NCBI GenBank assembly: GCA_022605955.1
Contig: JAKCOZ010000003.1
Location: forward strand, 42,682,761 to 42,746,760
From: Rallus limicola
Taxonomy: Eukaryota; Chordata; Aves; Gruiformes; Rallidae
Direction of reading: 5' to 3'
DNA: 64,000 nucleotides
In this document: positions 30,165-41,402 of the stretch, one piece after another
How the letters are laid out: each line of letters starts with the position of its first letter
Numbering within the stretch: position 1 is the stretch's first letter
The notes under the pieces: generated by a model
Told to the model about the DNA's origin: nothing
The model's database searches: none
The model's input: the letters and a program-made list of their open reading frames with translations, nothing else
Made by a program: the position numbers and the translations under genes

Positions 30165-31739
30165 AGAGCCAGTGGTTATCAGGCAGGGTTACTGGGGTGT
30201 GTTTATGACCTTATACTGCAGCTGTCCCAGCATCTCCTTTCCCAGCTGTCCAAAAGTCATGCCTTCTACTTGACATCATGGCTCTACTCCAGAGCAAAAA
30301 ATTAGTTTGCTGGGGAGGAAGCCAGTTCTGGGGGTGCTGAGGAGCATGGAGGAGAGTATCCAGAGTTTTTTGTATATAAGCGGTAGTGGTGCTAGGTGCT
30401 ATGGGAAACTGTGAGGCTATAGAAACTCTTATGGAGAAAGCAGATACTGCTGCTGTGTGGTAAACCTGAAGCATGTGTGTGAGTCCTTTCTCTTCAGTCT
30501 CATAGGCAGCATTTTGCCTTTGAAGTTCATTCCAGCATCAGTGGAGAGCACTGTTCTGTATCTATTCATGAGCTTCTACATAAAGATACTTATACCTCTA
30601 TTCATGGGAAAAGTCACCAGAAAAAAGTTGCTCTTTTGCATGGAGAGGGTCACCTTCCTGAGGGTGTTTCACCTGTCCCTGGATGAAGCTATTGCTAAGG
30701 TGCCAGAGGATATTATCCTTGGCAGCACTTCTTCCCAGGCTCTTTATAGACTCCAGCAGATGTCCTTGCTAGGGACATCTTCTCTGGAAAAGAATCTAAG
30801 TCATTCAACATCTGGAATGGAAATACATGAAAACTCCATCTCTTTGAAAGTCCAATTTTGAGACCTTGAATTTGGCAGTAGATTTCTTGTATGTGTTATC
30901 TTTTGATTTGGTTTGTGTTGGTTTTGTTTTGTTCTGTGGGTTTTCTTCCTTCTTGGCCCAGGCATGCCCCTGCTCTACAGGGTCAGAGGTGTTACAGTAT
31001 TTCCTCAGAGGGAGCTGTTTATTGGCCATGTTGTCAAATTGAGTCCCTCTGACAATGACTTCTTTACCCCTGTCACCTGTGGCTCTACATAGAAGTGACT
31101 CGGGCTGTCACTCCGACAGGTGATTTTTGTAGCCTTCCCCTGTGTAACGTATATGTCAAGTCTACCAAGGAGAAGAGCAGACTAACCAAGGGCAAGTGCC
31201 AGGCTCCTAATAGAGAGGAAAGGAGAGGCAGAAGCCTTCACCAAGAAGGCACTGAACGCTTGTCCCAAGATTGTGGGTAATGCTTCCTCTCTTCTCAGGC
31301 ATCACTTGCTACTGGGGCCTGGGAGACCTGACCACTTAGCTCCCACCTCAAACACTCAGTGTGGGAGAGGCTCAAGCACCATGCTACAGCCAACAGTGAT
31401 GTGGTGGAGCAAGGCCACACACCCACAGCTGGCTTTGCTCACAGTTGCAGCGTGAGGACAGATATGTCCCCCTGGGATGTGACAGACCCGCTGTCCTCAG
31501 AGGAGTCCTGAGATCTGCCCTTGGTGTGGACTGGATGGCAGCTGTAGTGCATGAAGGGTGTCTGGGGTGGATGGGTGGAGGCAGCCTGATCTGGGGACAT
31601 ATTAGGCCTGTCCTTTGGTCTGCCACAGGTAGCAGGGATGACTCTGTGTACAAAACACTGTTCTGGTACATCAGCAGCACCGCAGTGCCCTAAACAGCAT
31701 TAGGACTGGCTGCAAAGTTGTCACAGATACTTGTTTACA
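30165..31739. other. Intergenic sequence, nothing recognised
   Basis: A 134-codon plus-strand frame at 30457-30861 has no recognised similarity or splice context and is not called as a gene. No transposon was identified here. Confidence 0.4.
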
Positions 31740-31769
31740 GATGGGGAAACGTAACCTTGAGAGATGACA

Positions 31770-32230
31770 GAACTGACTCAGCCCTGCGGATGCATTTCAC
31801 GGTCAATACATCCTGCGTCAATTAGCCTGAATTCACATCCATGATGCCTCAGCCAACCGCATCCTCAGAACCAGTATCAATATTTAACACCCCCTACCTC
31901 CCCCCCCACCTCCCCACCTTCCGCCTCCCCCGAGCAGCAAAAAAAACTCCATTCTGGCAAAAACTCTCCGGTGAGCCCACCAGTCCTTCTTGGGGTGGGG
32001 GGGAGGGGGTCATGTAGCCGGGGTGTCCAGCCCGCGGGTGTAATCTTCTGCAGGGCCACCAGGTGCCACTGCAAGGCAGGGCACAGCTGCCCCACCGCCG
32101 CTCGTCCCATGGGCCTTTCCCTTCGCAGATTCGGTCGCTTCGGTATCAGGCATCTCTCTGGAGAAGGGTGAACCTTCCCTAAAGCAGGGTGAACCTCCTC
32201 TAAAGCAGGGTGCGGGCTTTGTATGTCGCT
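31770..32230. promoter_or_regulatory. CpG- and G-run-rich block, candidate regulatory element
   Basis: About fifteen CpGs fall in roughly 320 bp (31.92-32.23 kb) inside otherwise CpG-poor intergenic DNA. TGACTCAGC, an AP-1/MAF-type site, lies at 31774-31782. A C-rich run at 31890-31920 and a G-rich run at 31992-32009 could form quadruplexes on opposite strands. Two AGGGTGAACCTNCNCTAAAG-type units lie at about 32165-32210. No coding exon is evident. Function is inferred from composition only. Confidence 0.4.
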
Positions 32231-34289
32231 CACCTTAAAAGTGAGGGTAAGGAACCCTCACCTGGGTAGTAGCTCAGCTGAGTGCTTGGGCAGGAAAATT
32301 AAAATGTGTGGTCTTTCATAAGAGAAATGCCTTGCAACATGGTCACCTGTGGTTCCTGCCCTGTCAGACCAGGGAATACTTTGGGCTTCCTTGCATGAAG
32401 CACAAGTATTCTCGAGTACACTTCGAAGGAGGTACTCCAGGCTCTGATTAATTTGCGATCACATGGGAATGATGCATCCAAATATTTTTGAAGATGAGAA
32501 GTGAATTAAGTGATCAGACTTCTGGACTTGAAGACTCAAGCTTTAGGGGTACCCTGTTGGCAAGCAGCCTGGGCAAATGTGGGCATGAGCGAGTGGCACT
32601 TAGTATAATACATTTAGGGACTGCTTCTTCTTTCAAGGTCCTCTTTATACAGTGAAGGTGAAAGCTGCTGTTGTATCAGATTCAAGAAACATTGAATTGT
32701 TAGCACATGAACCATTTCATGGGTTATTTACAAGATCAACCTAACTGTGTGTTATTTTAGTAATATTCAGAAGAAGGATGCAAAGAACATTACCATTCTC
32801 CAGCAGTGCTCCTGGAGCTGACCCACAGTCAAGGCAGGACTTACGCAGCATGAGCCTTACATTGCTGTGGGTGTCTCTGGTGCAGCTTTGCAACCCAACC
32901 AGACTTAGCATCAACCTTTAGACTACCTTCAGAAGACAGTTTTCCCTTCGGGACAGATTTGTGGAGAGATGCTGATGTTCCTTCTGCTCTGTTCTGTTCA
33001 CTGTGATCTGCTTTTAGGATCACCTGAAGCTACTCTTTCTCCTGGATCCAGGGCACTGGCTTGTGACTGCATAACCAGCCCATATGTCCTTTAGGCTGTG
33101 CCAGAAATCTTTCTGAGGCATGTGGAAGGTACATGGCATAGGCAGCCTGCTGTCCTGTCTGTGATACGCATATGTTGTGTGCTGCCTAACACATCAGGGG
33201 ACTAAGTTTCACAGGCTTCGGGCACCCCTAAGATCCTATGAATGTGGCCCTCCCCTTACTATCCTAAAGATCACTACACTCCAAGAAATAGCAGCTAATG
33301 GTAAATTTCATTTTTGGTTCACTGCAGGTTCTTTGGGATGTCTTCACCATGAGCTGATTGCAAAATGACAATGTCAGTGACAGCAAGAAAGCACAAAAGG
33401 AGGAAAAGGAAGTGTCAAATCCATTAACACGCCCGATTGTGGTAGGCTGTTTACAAACACCTAGGCTTACTCCTGAGCAGCAGTCGTCTGCATTTTATTG
33501 ATCAGTTTAATAATACTACATCCGTGGTTTTACAGTAGTAATAGTGTAGTACTAAATGAATAAGAATACTACAGTTTACACAAAAGATAAAAATGTGAAA
33601 GTGCTGTTTTGCAAGCATTTAATGTTGTGCGGCTTTTCTTCCCTTTTTATTAGAAGAATCCACAGGTCATTATTTATGTTATGAGATTCATATGGATCAA
33701 ACTGAAATGTGACTGATCTGTGTTTTACATTTCTGAAGTCTGTCTCATAGTAGAAGTACTCCTATGGCAGCAGATAGGGTTGCACATTTAAACCAGGTCT
33801 GGCCCATCTTTCCTAATCTCTGCAGGGAGTGACAGTTCCATTTCTGCATCGTGTCCTGGCTGTTGACAATACATGCAGTTTTGCCTTCCCACACTCAATT
33901 CAGTCACTGGTTGCTGGGGTAGCTTGTCTGTTGCTGTCATCTGTACAGTTCTCCCTGGCAATCACCTTTTTGCCACTGTTGGAACTCCACGCATGTGACA
34001 AAAATGCCTGCAAGGTACCATGGTTTCCACATCTAGTCTTCTTCATTGGTAGTTAAAAGCAGTAGTATGCTGGACCCTCAGCAAAAAAGAAAAGGGAAAG
34101 AGCAGAAGTTGCATGACAAAACACAACTAACAAATGGACAATCAGAGGTTTCTAAAGGAAAAGGTCTTTTAGTGAAAATGCACAGAGCTTGATTGCTGAC
34201 AGACATACATAAAATCATTCAAAAGAACCACCAAAGAAGACTGAAGCACACTTAATGGTGTTTACAAGCACTTTCTCAGAAGAGGATTG
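32231..34289. other. Intergenic sequence, nothing recognised
   Basis: No gene, conserved frame or transposon recognised. It includes an AT-rich stretch at about 33480-33720 with several TAATA/TTAATA motifs. Confidence 0.4.
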
Positions 34290-34908
34290 TATTTGAGTAA
34301 GCAAGAGGCAGGGATGGGGAAGAGTTTTCTGCCATGGTCTCTCATGGGGCCAAAAAGTAGGAGAGCTACCCTGAATTTTGGAGGAGCTAACTTTGATCTC
34401 TTCAGCAACTTACTAGGAGCTATCCCATGGGCTAGGCTGTTAGAAGGAATGGGGGCCTGTGAGAGCTGGCTAGCATTCAAATTGTGCTTCTTCCAAGCAC
34501 AGGAACGATGCATCCCTTTGAGTGAGAAATCATGGAAGGGTGGCAGAAGACCTGCATGGATGAACATGGAGCTATTGAGTAAACTCAAAGGGAAGCAGAA
34601 GGTCTATGAACTGTGGAAAAAGGGTCTGAGCACCTGGGGAGAATATAGGAATGTTTTCAGGGTCTGCAGGGATGTGACTAGGAAGGCTAAAGCCTCTTGG
34701 AAATGAAGCTGGCAAGGGACATAAAGGATAATAAAAAGGGTGTTTTTAGATATGTGAATAATGTAGGTCCCTTGCTGAACAAGGCGGGTGACCTGGTGAT
34801 GGGGGATGCTGAGAAGGTGGAGATACTGAATGCCGCCTTTGCTTCGGTCTTCACTTCAAAGGCCCCTGGGACCCACAGACACTGGATGAAAGTAAGAGAG
34901 TTTGGGAA

Positions 34909-35727
34909 ATGAAGAGCTTCCCTCTGGTTGAGGTAGGGGAGGTCAAGGAGTGGCTCAAAGGGATTAATGCACATAAATCCATGGGCCCTGATGGGATGCA
35001 TCCACATGTGCTGAGGGAGCTGGCAGAGGTGATTGCTGAGCAGCTCTCTATCATCTTCAACAGGTCTTGGAGAACAGAAGTGCCTGAGGGCTGGAGGATA
35101 GCCAATGTCACTCCAGTCTTTAAAAAGGGCAAGAAGGAGGAACCTAGTAACTATAGGCCAGTCAGCCTCACCTCTGCCCCTGGAAAGGTGATGGAACAGC
35201 TTGTTCTGGATGCCATCTCCAAGCAATTGGAAGAGAAGAAGGTCATGAGGAGTAGTCAGCATGGATTCACCAAGGGGAGATCGCACTCAACCAATCTCAT
35301 AGCCTTCCATGATCTCATCACCCGCTGGGTGGATGGAAGGAGAGCAGTGGATGTTATCTACCTTGACTTCAGCAAGGTTTTTGATACTGTCTCCCATGAC
35401 ATCCTGATAGCAAAGCTGAGAGAGCATGGGATAGATGAGTGGACAGTGAGGTGGGTTGAGAAGTGGCTGTCAGACCGAGCTCAGAGGGTGGTGATCAGTG
35501 GAGCAGAATCTGACTGGAGGCCTGTGACTAGTGGTGTTCCCCAGGGCTTAGTGTTGGGTCCAGTCATGTTTAATTTCTTCATTGATGACCTTGATGGGGG
35601 AATAGCATCCACCCTCAGCAAGTACCCGATGATACAGAGCTGGGAGGAGTGGCTGACACGCAGGAACACTGCGCTGCCATCCAGAGAGACCTGGACAGGC
35701 TGGAGAGCTGGGCAGGGAGAAACCTAA
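34909..35727 (+). pseudogene. CR1 reverse transcriptase open segment (272 codons, broken at the catalytic motif)
   Basis: This is the longest open stretch in the window. It encodes CR1 reverse transcriptase blocks up to [16 protein letters not shown] and then leaves frame just where the FADD-type catalytic motif is expected. The downstream frame at 35649-36170 (173 codons) carries the thumb and C-terminal region. It is part of the CR1 at 34.3-36.5 kb, not a host gene. Confidence 0.9.
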
Positions 35728-36483
35728 TGAAGTTCAACAAAAGCAAGTGTAGAGTCTTGCACCTGGGGAGGTATAACTGTTTGTATCAGTACAGGCTGGG
35801 GGATGAGCTGCTGGAGAAGAGCTCTGTGGAGAAGGACCTGGGGGTCCTGGAGGATGACAGGTTGGCCATGAGCCAGCAGTGTGCCCTGATGGCTAAGAGA
35901 GCCAATGAGATCCTGGGGTGCATCCGGAGGAGTATGGCCAGCAGGTCAAAGGAAGTGATCCTCCCCCTCTACTCTGCCCTGGTCAGGCCCCACCTGGAGT
36001 ATTGTGTCCAGTTCTGGGCTCCCTGGTATAAAATAGACAGGGATCTCCTGGAGAGAGTCCAAAGAAGGGCTACGAAGATGATTAAGGGCCTGGAACATCT
36101 AAGCTACGAGGAAAGGCTGAGTGAGCTGGGACTGTTCAGTCTTGAGAAGACTAAGAGGGGACCTAATTAATGTTTTTAAATATCTTTAGCATGGGATGCA
36201 GGGGGAAATGTCCAGCCCCTTTTCAGTGGTCTGTGGAGACAAGACAAGGGGCAATGGCTGCAAGTCAGAGTGTAGGAAGTTCCACACCAACATGCAGAAG
36301 AACTTTTCCCCAGTGAGGGTGACAGAGCCCTGGGACAGGCTGCCCAGGGGGGCTGTGGAGTCTCCTTCTCTGGAGATATTCCAGACCCGTCTGGATGCCT
36401 CTCTGTGCAGTATGAACTAGTGAGCCTGCTCTGGCAGGTGGGTTGGACCCAATGATCTTTGGAGGTCCCTTCCAACCCCTACG

Positions 36484-36507
36484 ATTCTATGATTCTATGA
36501 TTCTATG
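36484..36507 (+). repeat. CR1 terminal octamers, three ATTCTATG units
   Basis: Three perfect ATTCTATG copies in tandem form the 3' end of the adjacent CR1. CR1 elements end in such short repeats rather than poly(A). Confidence 0.95.
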
Positions 36508-39439
36508 GGCTGGGGCAATATTTCACCAAGGTAAAAATTCCTATAGGCTTGGCAACCTGCCTAGTGATGTTGACAGCACGTGGGCACAGGAGTGCCTCTG
36601 CAGCCATGGGACAGCCCACTCCTTCCACAGAAAGTCAGATTTTGTTGCTGTCATGCTAGACCTGGATCTCCAGGTGGGTGTGTTGTGCTGTAAGCTGGCT
36701 CTCTGTGCCTGGGAGCTGTGGTGCCCACAGCCAGACAGAGAGGGTCAAGACAAGCTTACTGCTGAAGTAGCTGCTGGAGAAAACAAATATGTTTGCCCCT
36801 TGACACATTAGGACATGGTAGAACATATGCTGGGTGTACAAATCAGTGATGACATGAGTTGAGAAGCATCTGTCCTCTCCTGCCACACCAGGGACCCTCT
36901 GGGTAGCACTAGGGGGAAAGAGGCTGCAGGGGAGCTACAAGGCTCATAGTTGGTTTGGGCAGGTATTTTTGGTCTCATTTGGTTTGGCCACCACAAAACA
37001 GCAACCAGAGAAGCAAGGCTGAGTGGGAGGGAGACTTCACAAGGACACAGATCCTAAAGAAACTAGGAGAAGTATGACCTTCATCTGTGTTTTCTTAATA
37101 TACATCTTTACTCTGGACATCTCTGTTCTGATTACTGTAATTTTAACTGCAGGTGACACACTACTTATGATAGAGAAGCTGAGTATCTGTGATAAAACCA
37201 GAATCAATAGAAGAAAATTGAATTAGATGGAAAAAAGGGGGGATGGGGAAAGGACGATTAATATTTTTTTTTCCCCTCCAAGAGACCCGTGTTGACTAAT
37301 AGCTGAGCCTTTCTGACTGGAAATTTAGATGTGTCAGTTTAATAAGGAGAATCTTGACAAGAGGGGGAAATTCATTTATCATGATGATTTAAAATATCAT
37401 GTGTAATCATGATTTAAATCAAAACGCAGGAAGGTTCAATTTAAATTATTGCTTACATTTTGCTACGTGTGGGCTTTCAGGTTTTGGCTTTTTTCTTCTC
37501 AGAGAAATTCCGATCCTCATTTGCTGATAAAATCTAACATATCTTTTGACTGAGCTGGGGATACAGTCAGGACGCACAGCTATTCTTTTCTTGGTTACAG
37601 GGTTTACTCGGCTAAAATGCTTGTTCAGATTAATAATTTTTATTTTCTTTACAATGCTGGAGGCTGGTGAAGACCCATTTTCTTTTCCTAGTTGATGTTT
37701 CTTTCTTGTAATCACAGTTAAACAGCTTCTGGAAGAGAAATGGGAATCAGTTAGCTCTCCCAACAGTGTTTCAGCTAGGTTATGGAGGAAAGAGATATCT
37801 CATTTCTTCTCTTTTATCTTTGTAATTACATAGAAGTACTATATGCGTACTGCAAAAGAGAATATTTATCAATGCATGTCCCATATTTAAAACTAAGTGA
37901 TATATTAAGCAAAAGTAATATGAGCCTTAGCCGGTGATTTGAATTTAGCTCCTGGTCATAATGACCTTCAAGATTTTAACAGTAATAAATCTCATTTTAC
38001 GTCTTGTTTATATTAATAGATTAGAAGAGGAAAATTAAGCTTTTCTGCCCTTTCTTTTACCTCGCAGTTCTCAGCTCTAAAATGCCAAATAAGTGCTCCA
38101 GAATGAGGAAAATATTCTCTCTGCACCTTTAGAAGTGACTGCTCTCCCAAGCTGACTTCTCCTTTTTAAAACACAGTAAGTCAAATGATAAGTTAAACTA
38201 TCTGGAGCTTAAGGACTTAACCTTTTCCTTTTAGAAGCATGGATTCATAAACAAGTTTATTGAAGAGAGAAAAGAGAATGACAGCACAGAGAAATCCTGG
38301 TACAGTAGAGACCAATCACTCCCTTTTGAAGTGTGTGTGTATATATATACATATATTTAGCATAGATAATAAACCACTACATTGCTTCTCTCTCATCAGT
38401 AACACCTCAGGACTTGCTTACTGTCTTTCTGGGCAAGTGAGCACTGCTGCTTGCTGTAGCTGACTCTCACTTGTCTAGCTGTTCCTGCTAGGTGCTCCAG
38501 CACTCCTCTTCCTCTCGGATGGCATCTTGCTTACAGTGCTGCAGCTCCACAGTCAGTGTTGTTTCAGCTTGTGCCTTCTGTAAGACCATGTAGAACCACA
38601 GGCAGCCCTCCTGCATGCAAGGAGCTCTGCATCTGTTTAGCAGGAAAGCCTGGTTTTGGTTTTGCAAAAGAAAAGGATCAAGTAAACTTTCCATCATTAA
38701 GCCAGAAAGAATAAAACAGACCAGAAATAAAAAAAACCCCTCCAACCCAACCATCTTTAGTATATATTAAACACAAAAGCCTTGAAGAAATCAAGGAAAT
38801 CTGTTAGGAGGTGTAGAACTTTACATCTTGGTGTTGAAACTGGGATTGGAGGCTGCAGTCTCCACAGTAGCACTGTCTGAAATCCTGTGGCTTGTGAGAG
38901 GCTGAGAGACAGAATTAAATTTGGAGCCTTGAATTGTGAATGATGTAGGTGATGGTGTGAAGAGGTAGGTGGTAAGGATCCAGGAAACCTTTCAGGAGAA
39001 GAGGAACCAATGCAGAAATGACTGTCTCTCCCTCTCCATAATGGAGTCTGTCTGCTGGCACAGGAAAGGAGAAAGGTTGTAGAGAAACATGTCAGCTCTG
39101 AGCTGTGAAAAAGCACCTTGTTCAGATTGGCATGTCGTACAAGGCGGATTTGACTAACATGTGATGTGCATGAGAGAGAATCAGCAGAGAAACAGAGAGC
39201 ACAATCACACAAAAATTTAGGTTACTTGCAATTCTGGCTGCTTGGTTTGTGCCAGAAGACAGATTGAGGGCAGAATATACAACTGCACTAATTCTAGGAG
39301 CTTCATGCCTGACAAGTATCTGGCTCCATGGTGAATGTTATCAAGTTCCTGTGACCAGGTGGCTTTCACCAGAGGTCTGAGTGAGAACTCAAGTGTAAAC
39401 ATGCAGATCTGCTGCCTGAGGTGCATAACCTGTCTTTGC
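36508..39439. other. Intergenic sequence, partly AT-rich, with a candidate minus-strand exon
   Basis: Most of this stretch shows nothing recognisable. At 37380-37420 several ATCATGAT/ATTTAAAT motifs cluster. The minus-strand frame at 37446-37763 is described separately. A short (AT)n/(GT)n run lies at 38332-38358. Confidence 0.4.
37446..37738 (-). other. Candidate exon or reading frame of unknown transcript
   Basis: On the minus strand an intron-like end (CTAAC branch-point motif, then CCATTTCTCTTCCAG) is followed by about 97 open codons to a TAA at 37448-37446. The frame is rich in Lys and Arg and contains RKKHQLGKENGSSPASSIVK and SVKRYVRFYQQMRIGISLRR. A GTAAGC donor-like site lies just before the stop. 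I do not recognise the protein, and no partner exons were identified. It may be chance. Confidence 0.25.
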
Positions 39440-40110
39440 AAACAGCCAAGGGGTCAGATGGCTGTGGAAACTACCAACTTATGCTCCTGAGAAGATGCTA
39501 AAAGTTGACAGCCAAGGCTAAGGTCACAAAACACATGGCTAAACACAGTGTGTTGAGAAATAAGCAGTATAGTTTTGTGAAGATGCATACTGCCCCATTT
39601 GCCTGATGGGACTTAATGGGAGATCCTCCAGAGATTACTGCTGGCAGTAGTTTTATTCAGCATCTCCATCAAAGAGCTGGAAAAGGGTGTGAATGAGAAA
39701 ACCTTGATGTACTTGCATTTTGAGCAGAGTGTAGGTCTTGACCCTCTCATCTGCAAGAAAGACATGCTGGATGCAGAGAACAAAAAGAGCAATTAAAATG
39801 ACCATGGAGATGGAGAAGAAGCTTTAAAGAACACTAAAATAGCTAAGAGGTTTTTGTCTAGGACTGGGCTGAAGGGTATGAGACAGGCGTGTGCAAAATC
39901 AGTAAAGTGGAGGACAAGCTTAAAGTGGAACTGTAGCTCATTGCATCCTGCAGCACCAGAGCCAAGAGGACTGGTTTAAAACAGGAAAGGAGGAAAGAAA
40001 CTGCTTCTATACAGTGGAGAAGGGAATTTTTGGAACTTGCTGGCATAGGAGGTTGTGACAGCAGGCTGTCTCATAAAGGAATTGGAGAAACTCCTGTAAG
40101 TGGATGGGCT
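39440..40110 (+). mobile_element. Old, heavily degenerate CR1-like LINE fragment
   Basis: Weak but ordered similarity to CR1 is visible. There is a GACAGCCAAGGCTAAGGTCA/ACACATGGCTAAACACA stretch and a reverse transcriptase-like TTATTCAGCATCTCCATCAA. It is followed by a 3' region reading GGTTTAAAACAGGAAAGGAG, then GGAGGTTGTGACAGCAGGCT and AAGGAATTGGAGAAACTCCT. Many stops and gaps show great age. There is no octamer end. Confidence 0.6.
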
Positions 40111-40237
40111 CATGTCTTCTCTCTAAGCAGCATTTTATACTGCTGCAGCTGTGAACAAGATACTGGCCAAGAGGTGTGCATCAGTGTAGAGCATTTCTTA
40201 TACTTACTTATCCATGTCTGTTCCTGCTGGGGAATAC

Positions 40238-41402
40238 TGTCACAGTTTTCTGTAGCTGGGTGCTGGCAGAGAATGGTGGGCTGCAGAGATGGCTGCTGTG
40301 AGAAGCATCTAGAAGCTCTCTGCAGGCCCCAGAGAGTAAACATTGGCTGATTCAAGGCCAGAGTTGCTGCTGACAAGGCCGAGCCCATCAGTGATGGTCA
40401 CAGCACCTCTGGGAATCACATTTAAAAAGGAAAAAAAATCGCAGGCCACTGCATTTTGCCCCTAGAGAAGGGGGTGAGAAGATGTAAGGAGCTGTGCAGA
40501 CACCAAGGCCGGGGAGGGGTGGGAGGAGGTACCCCAGGTGCTGGAGAGAAAGATGCCCCTGCAGCCCATGGAGAAACCCATGGTGCAGCGGGTGTCCCCC
40601 CACAGCCCATGGAAAAGGCCAAGATGCCACCTGCAGCCTGTGGAGAGGCTCCATGCTGGATGGAGCAGGTGGAGACATACAGGAGATGCTGTGACTCATG
40701 TTGGAGCAAGCCCCTGACAGCACTTGCAGCCCATGGAGAGAGACAGAGACACAGAGATGAGCAAGGGAGAGATTCACACTGGAGCAGGTTTGCTGCTGGG
40801 AGGCTGGTGACCCTGTGGAGGATTGGGACTGAGAGATATTGTGATTTACAACTGCCTGCCATAGCAGTGACCCACGCTGGGGCAGCTGGTGAAGAGCTGA
40901 AGCCTTGTGGGAAAGGACTGACATTGGAGAAGTTCATGAAGGATTGTGTCCCATGGGTGGGACCCCATGGTGCAGCAGGGGGGTTCCCCATCCAAGAAGG
41001 AAACCAACTTGCAAGGAACTGACTGAAGCCCCCATTTTCCCAGTCCCTGCCCTTCCTTGTGCCACAATGAGAGGGAAGAAGGGAGCAAAATCATGGCTAG
41101 AGTGAAGTCTGCTAAGAAGGGGGTGGTGGGGGGAAGGTGCTATAAGATCTGATCACACTTCTCATTGCCCGACTCTGGTGTCACTGTATGTGCAGTGCAG
41201 TGTCAGAAATTAGAGAGTTTTCTTTCCTTCATTCTGTGTTGAGTGTTTTGCCCATGACGCTGATTTCAGAATGATCTCTCCCTGTCTTTATCTTGACTCC
41301 TAAGCCTCTCAATATATATTTTCTCCCCTGTCCAGCTGCAAAGGGGAGTGATAAACTGACTTTGGTGGGCATCTGGCCTCCAGCCAGGCCTAAACAACCA
41401 CA
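40238..41402 (+). mobile_element. LTR (about 1.16 kb) of an avian endogenous retrovirus, apparently solo
   Basis: This matches a familiar avian LTR type. It has repeated GCAGCCCATGGAG-like units (near 40561, 40602, 40632 and 40726). These are followed by GGACTGACATTGGAGAAGTT, AAGGGGGTGGTGGGGGGAAG, CTCCCTGTCTTTATCTTGAC and GTGGGCATCTGGCCTCCAGC, ending at AACAACCACA. The 3' boundary is fairly firm; the 5' boundary (TGTCACAG at 40238) is a guess. A 188-codon frame inside it is LTR sequence, not a host gene. No internal retroviral genes flank it. Confidence 0.7.

Larger units (their letters stand above)
34290..36507 (+). mobile_element. CR1 LINE, 5'-truncated, with a broken reverse transcriptase frame and intact 3' end
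   Basis: Three overlapping frames cover the C-terminal part of CR1 ORF2. They run from a linker region (FQAQERCIP, RPAWMNMELL) through the reverse transcriptase ([79 protein letters not shown]). The distal part ([38 protein letters not shown]) lies in another frame. Breaks lie near 34700 and 34900 and at about 35620, where the catalytic aspartate motif should be. The element ends with three ATTCTATG octamers at 36484-36507. It cannot encode a working protein as it stands. Confidence 0.95.

Noticed and set aside
30457..30861. 134-codon plus-strand frame as a possible gene
   Set aside because: No recognised similarity, no convincing splice sites and no promoter. The length is compatible with chance in 64 kb.
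34687..35286. 199-codon minus-strand frame
   Set aside because: It is the antisense shadow of the CR1 reverse transcriptase region.
40422..41022. Frames of 178-189 codons on both strands at 40.4-41.0 kb
   Set aside because: The sequence is an endogenous retrovirus LTR with internal repeats that happen to lack stops. LTRs do not normally encode such proteins.
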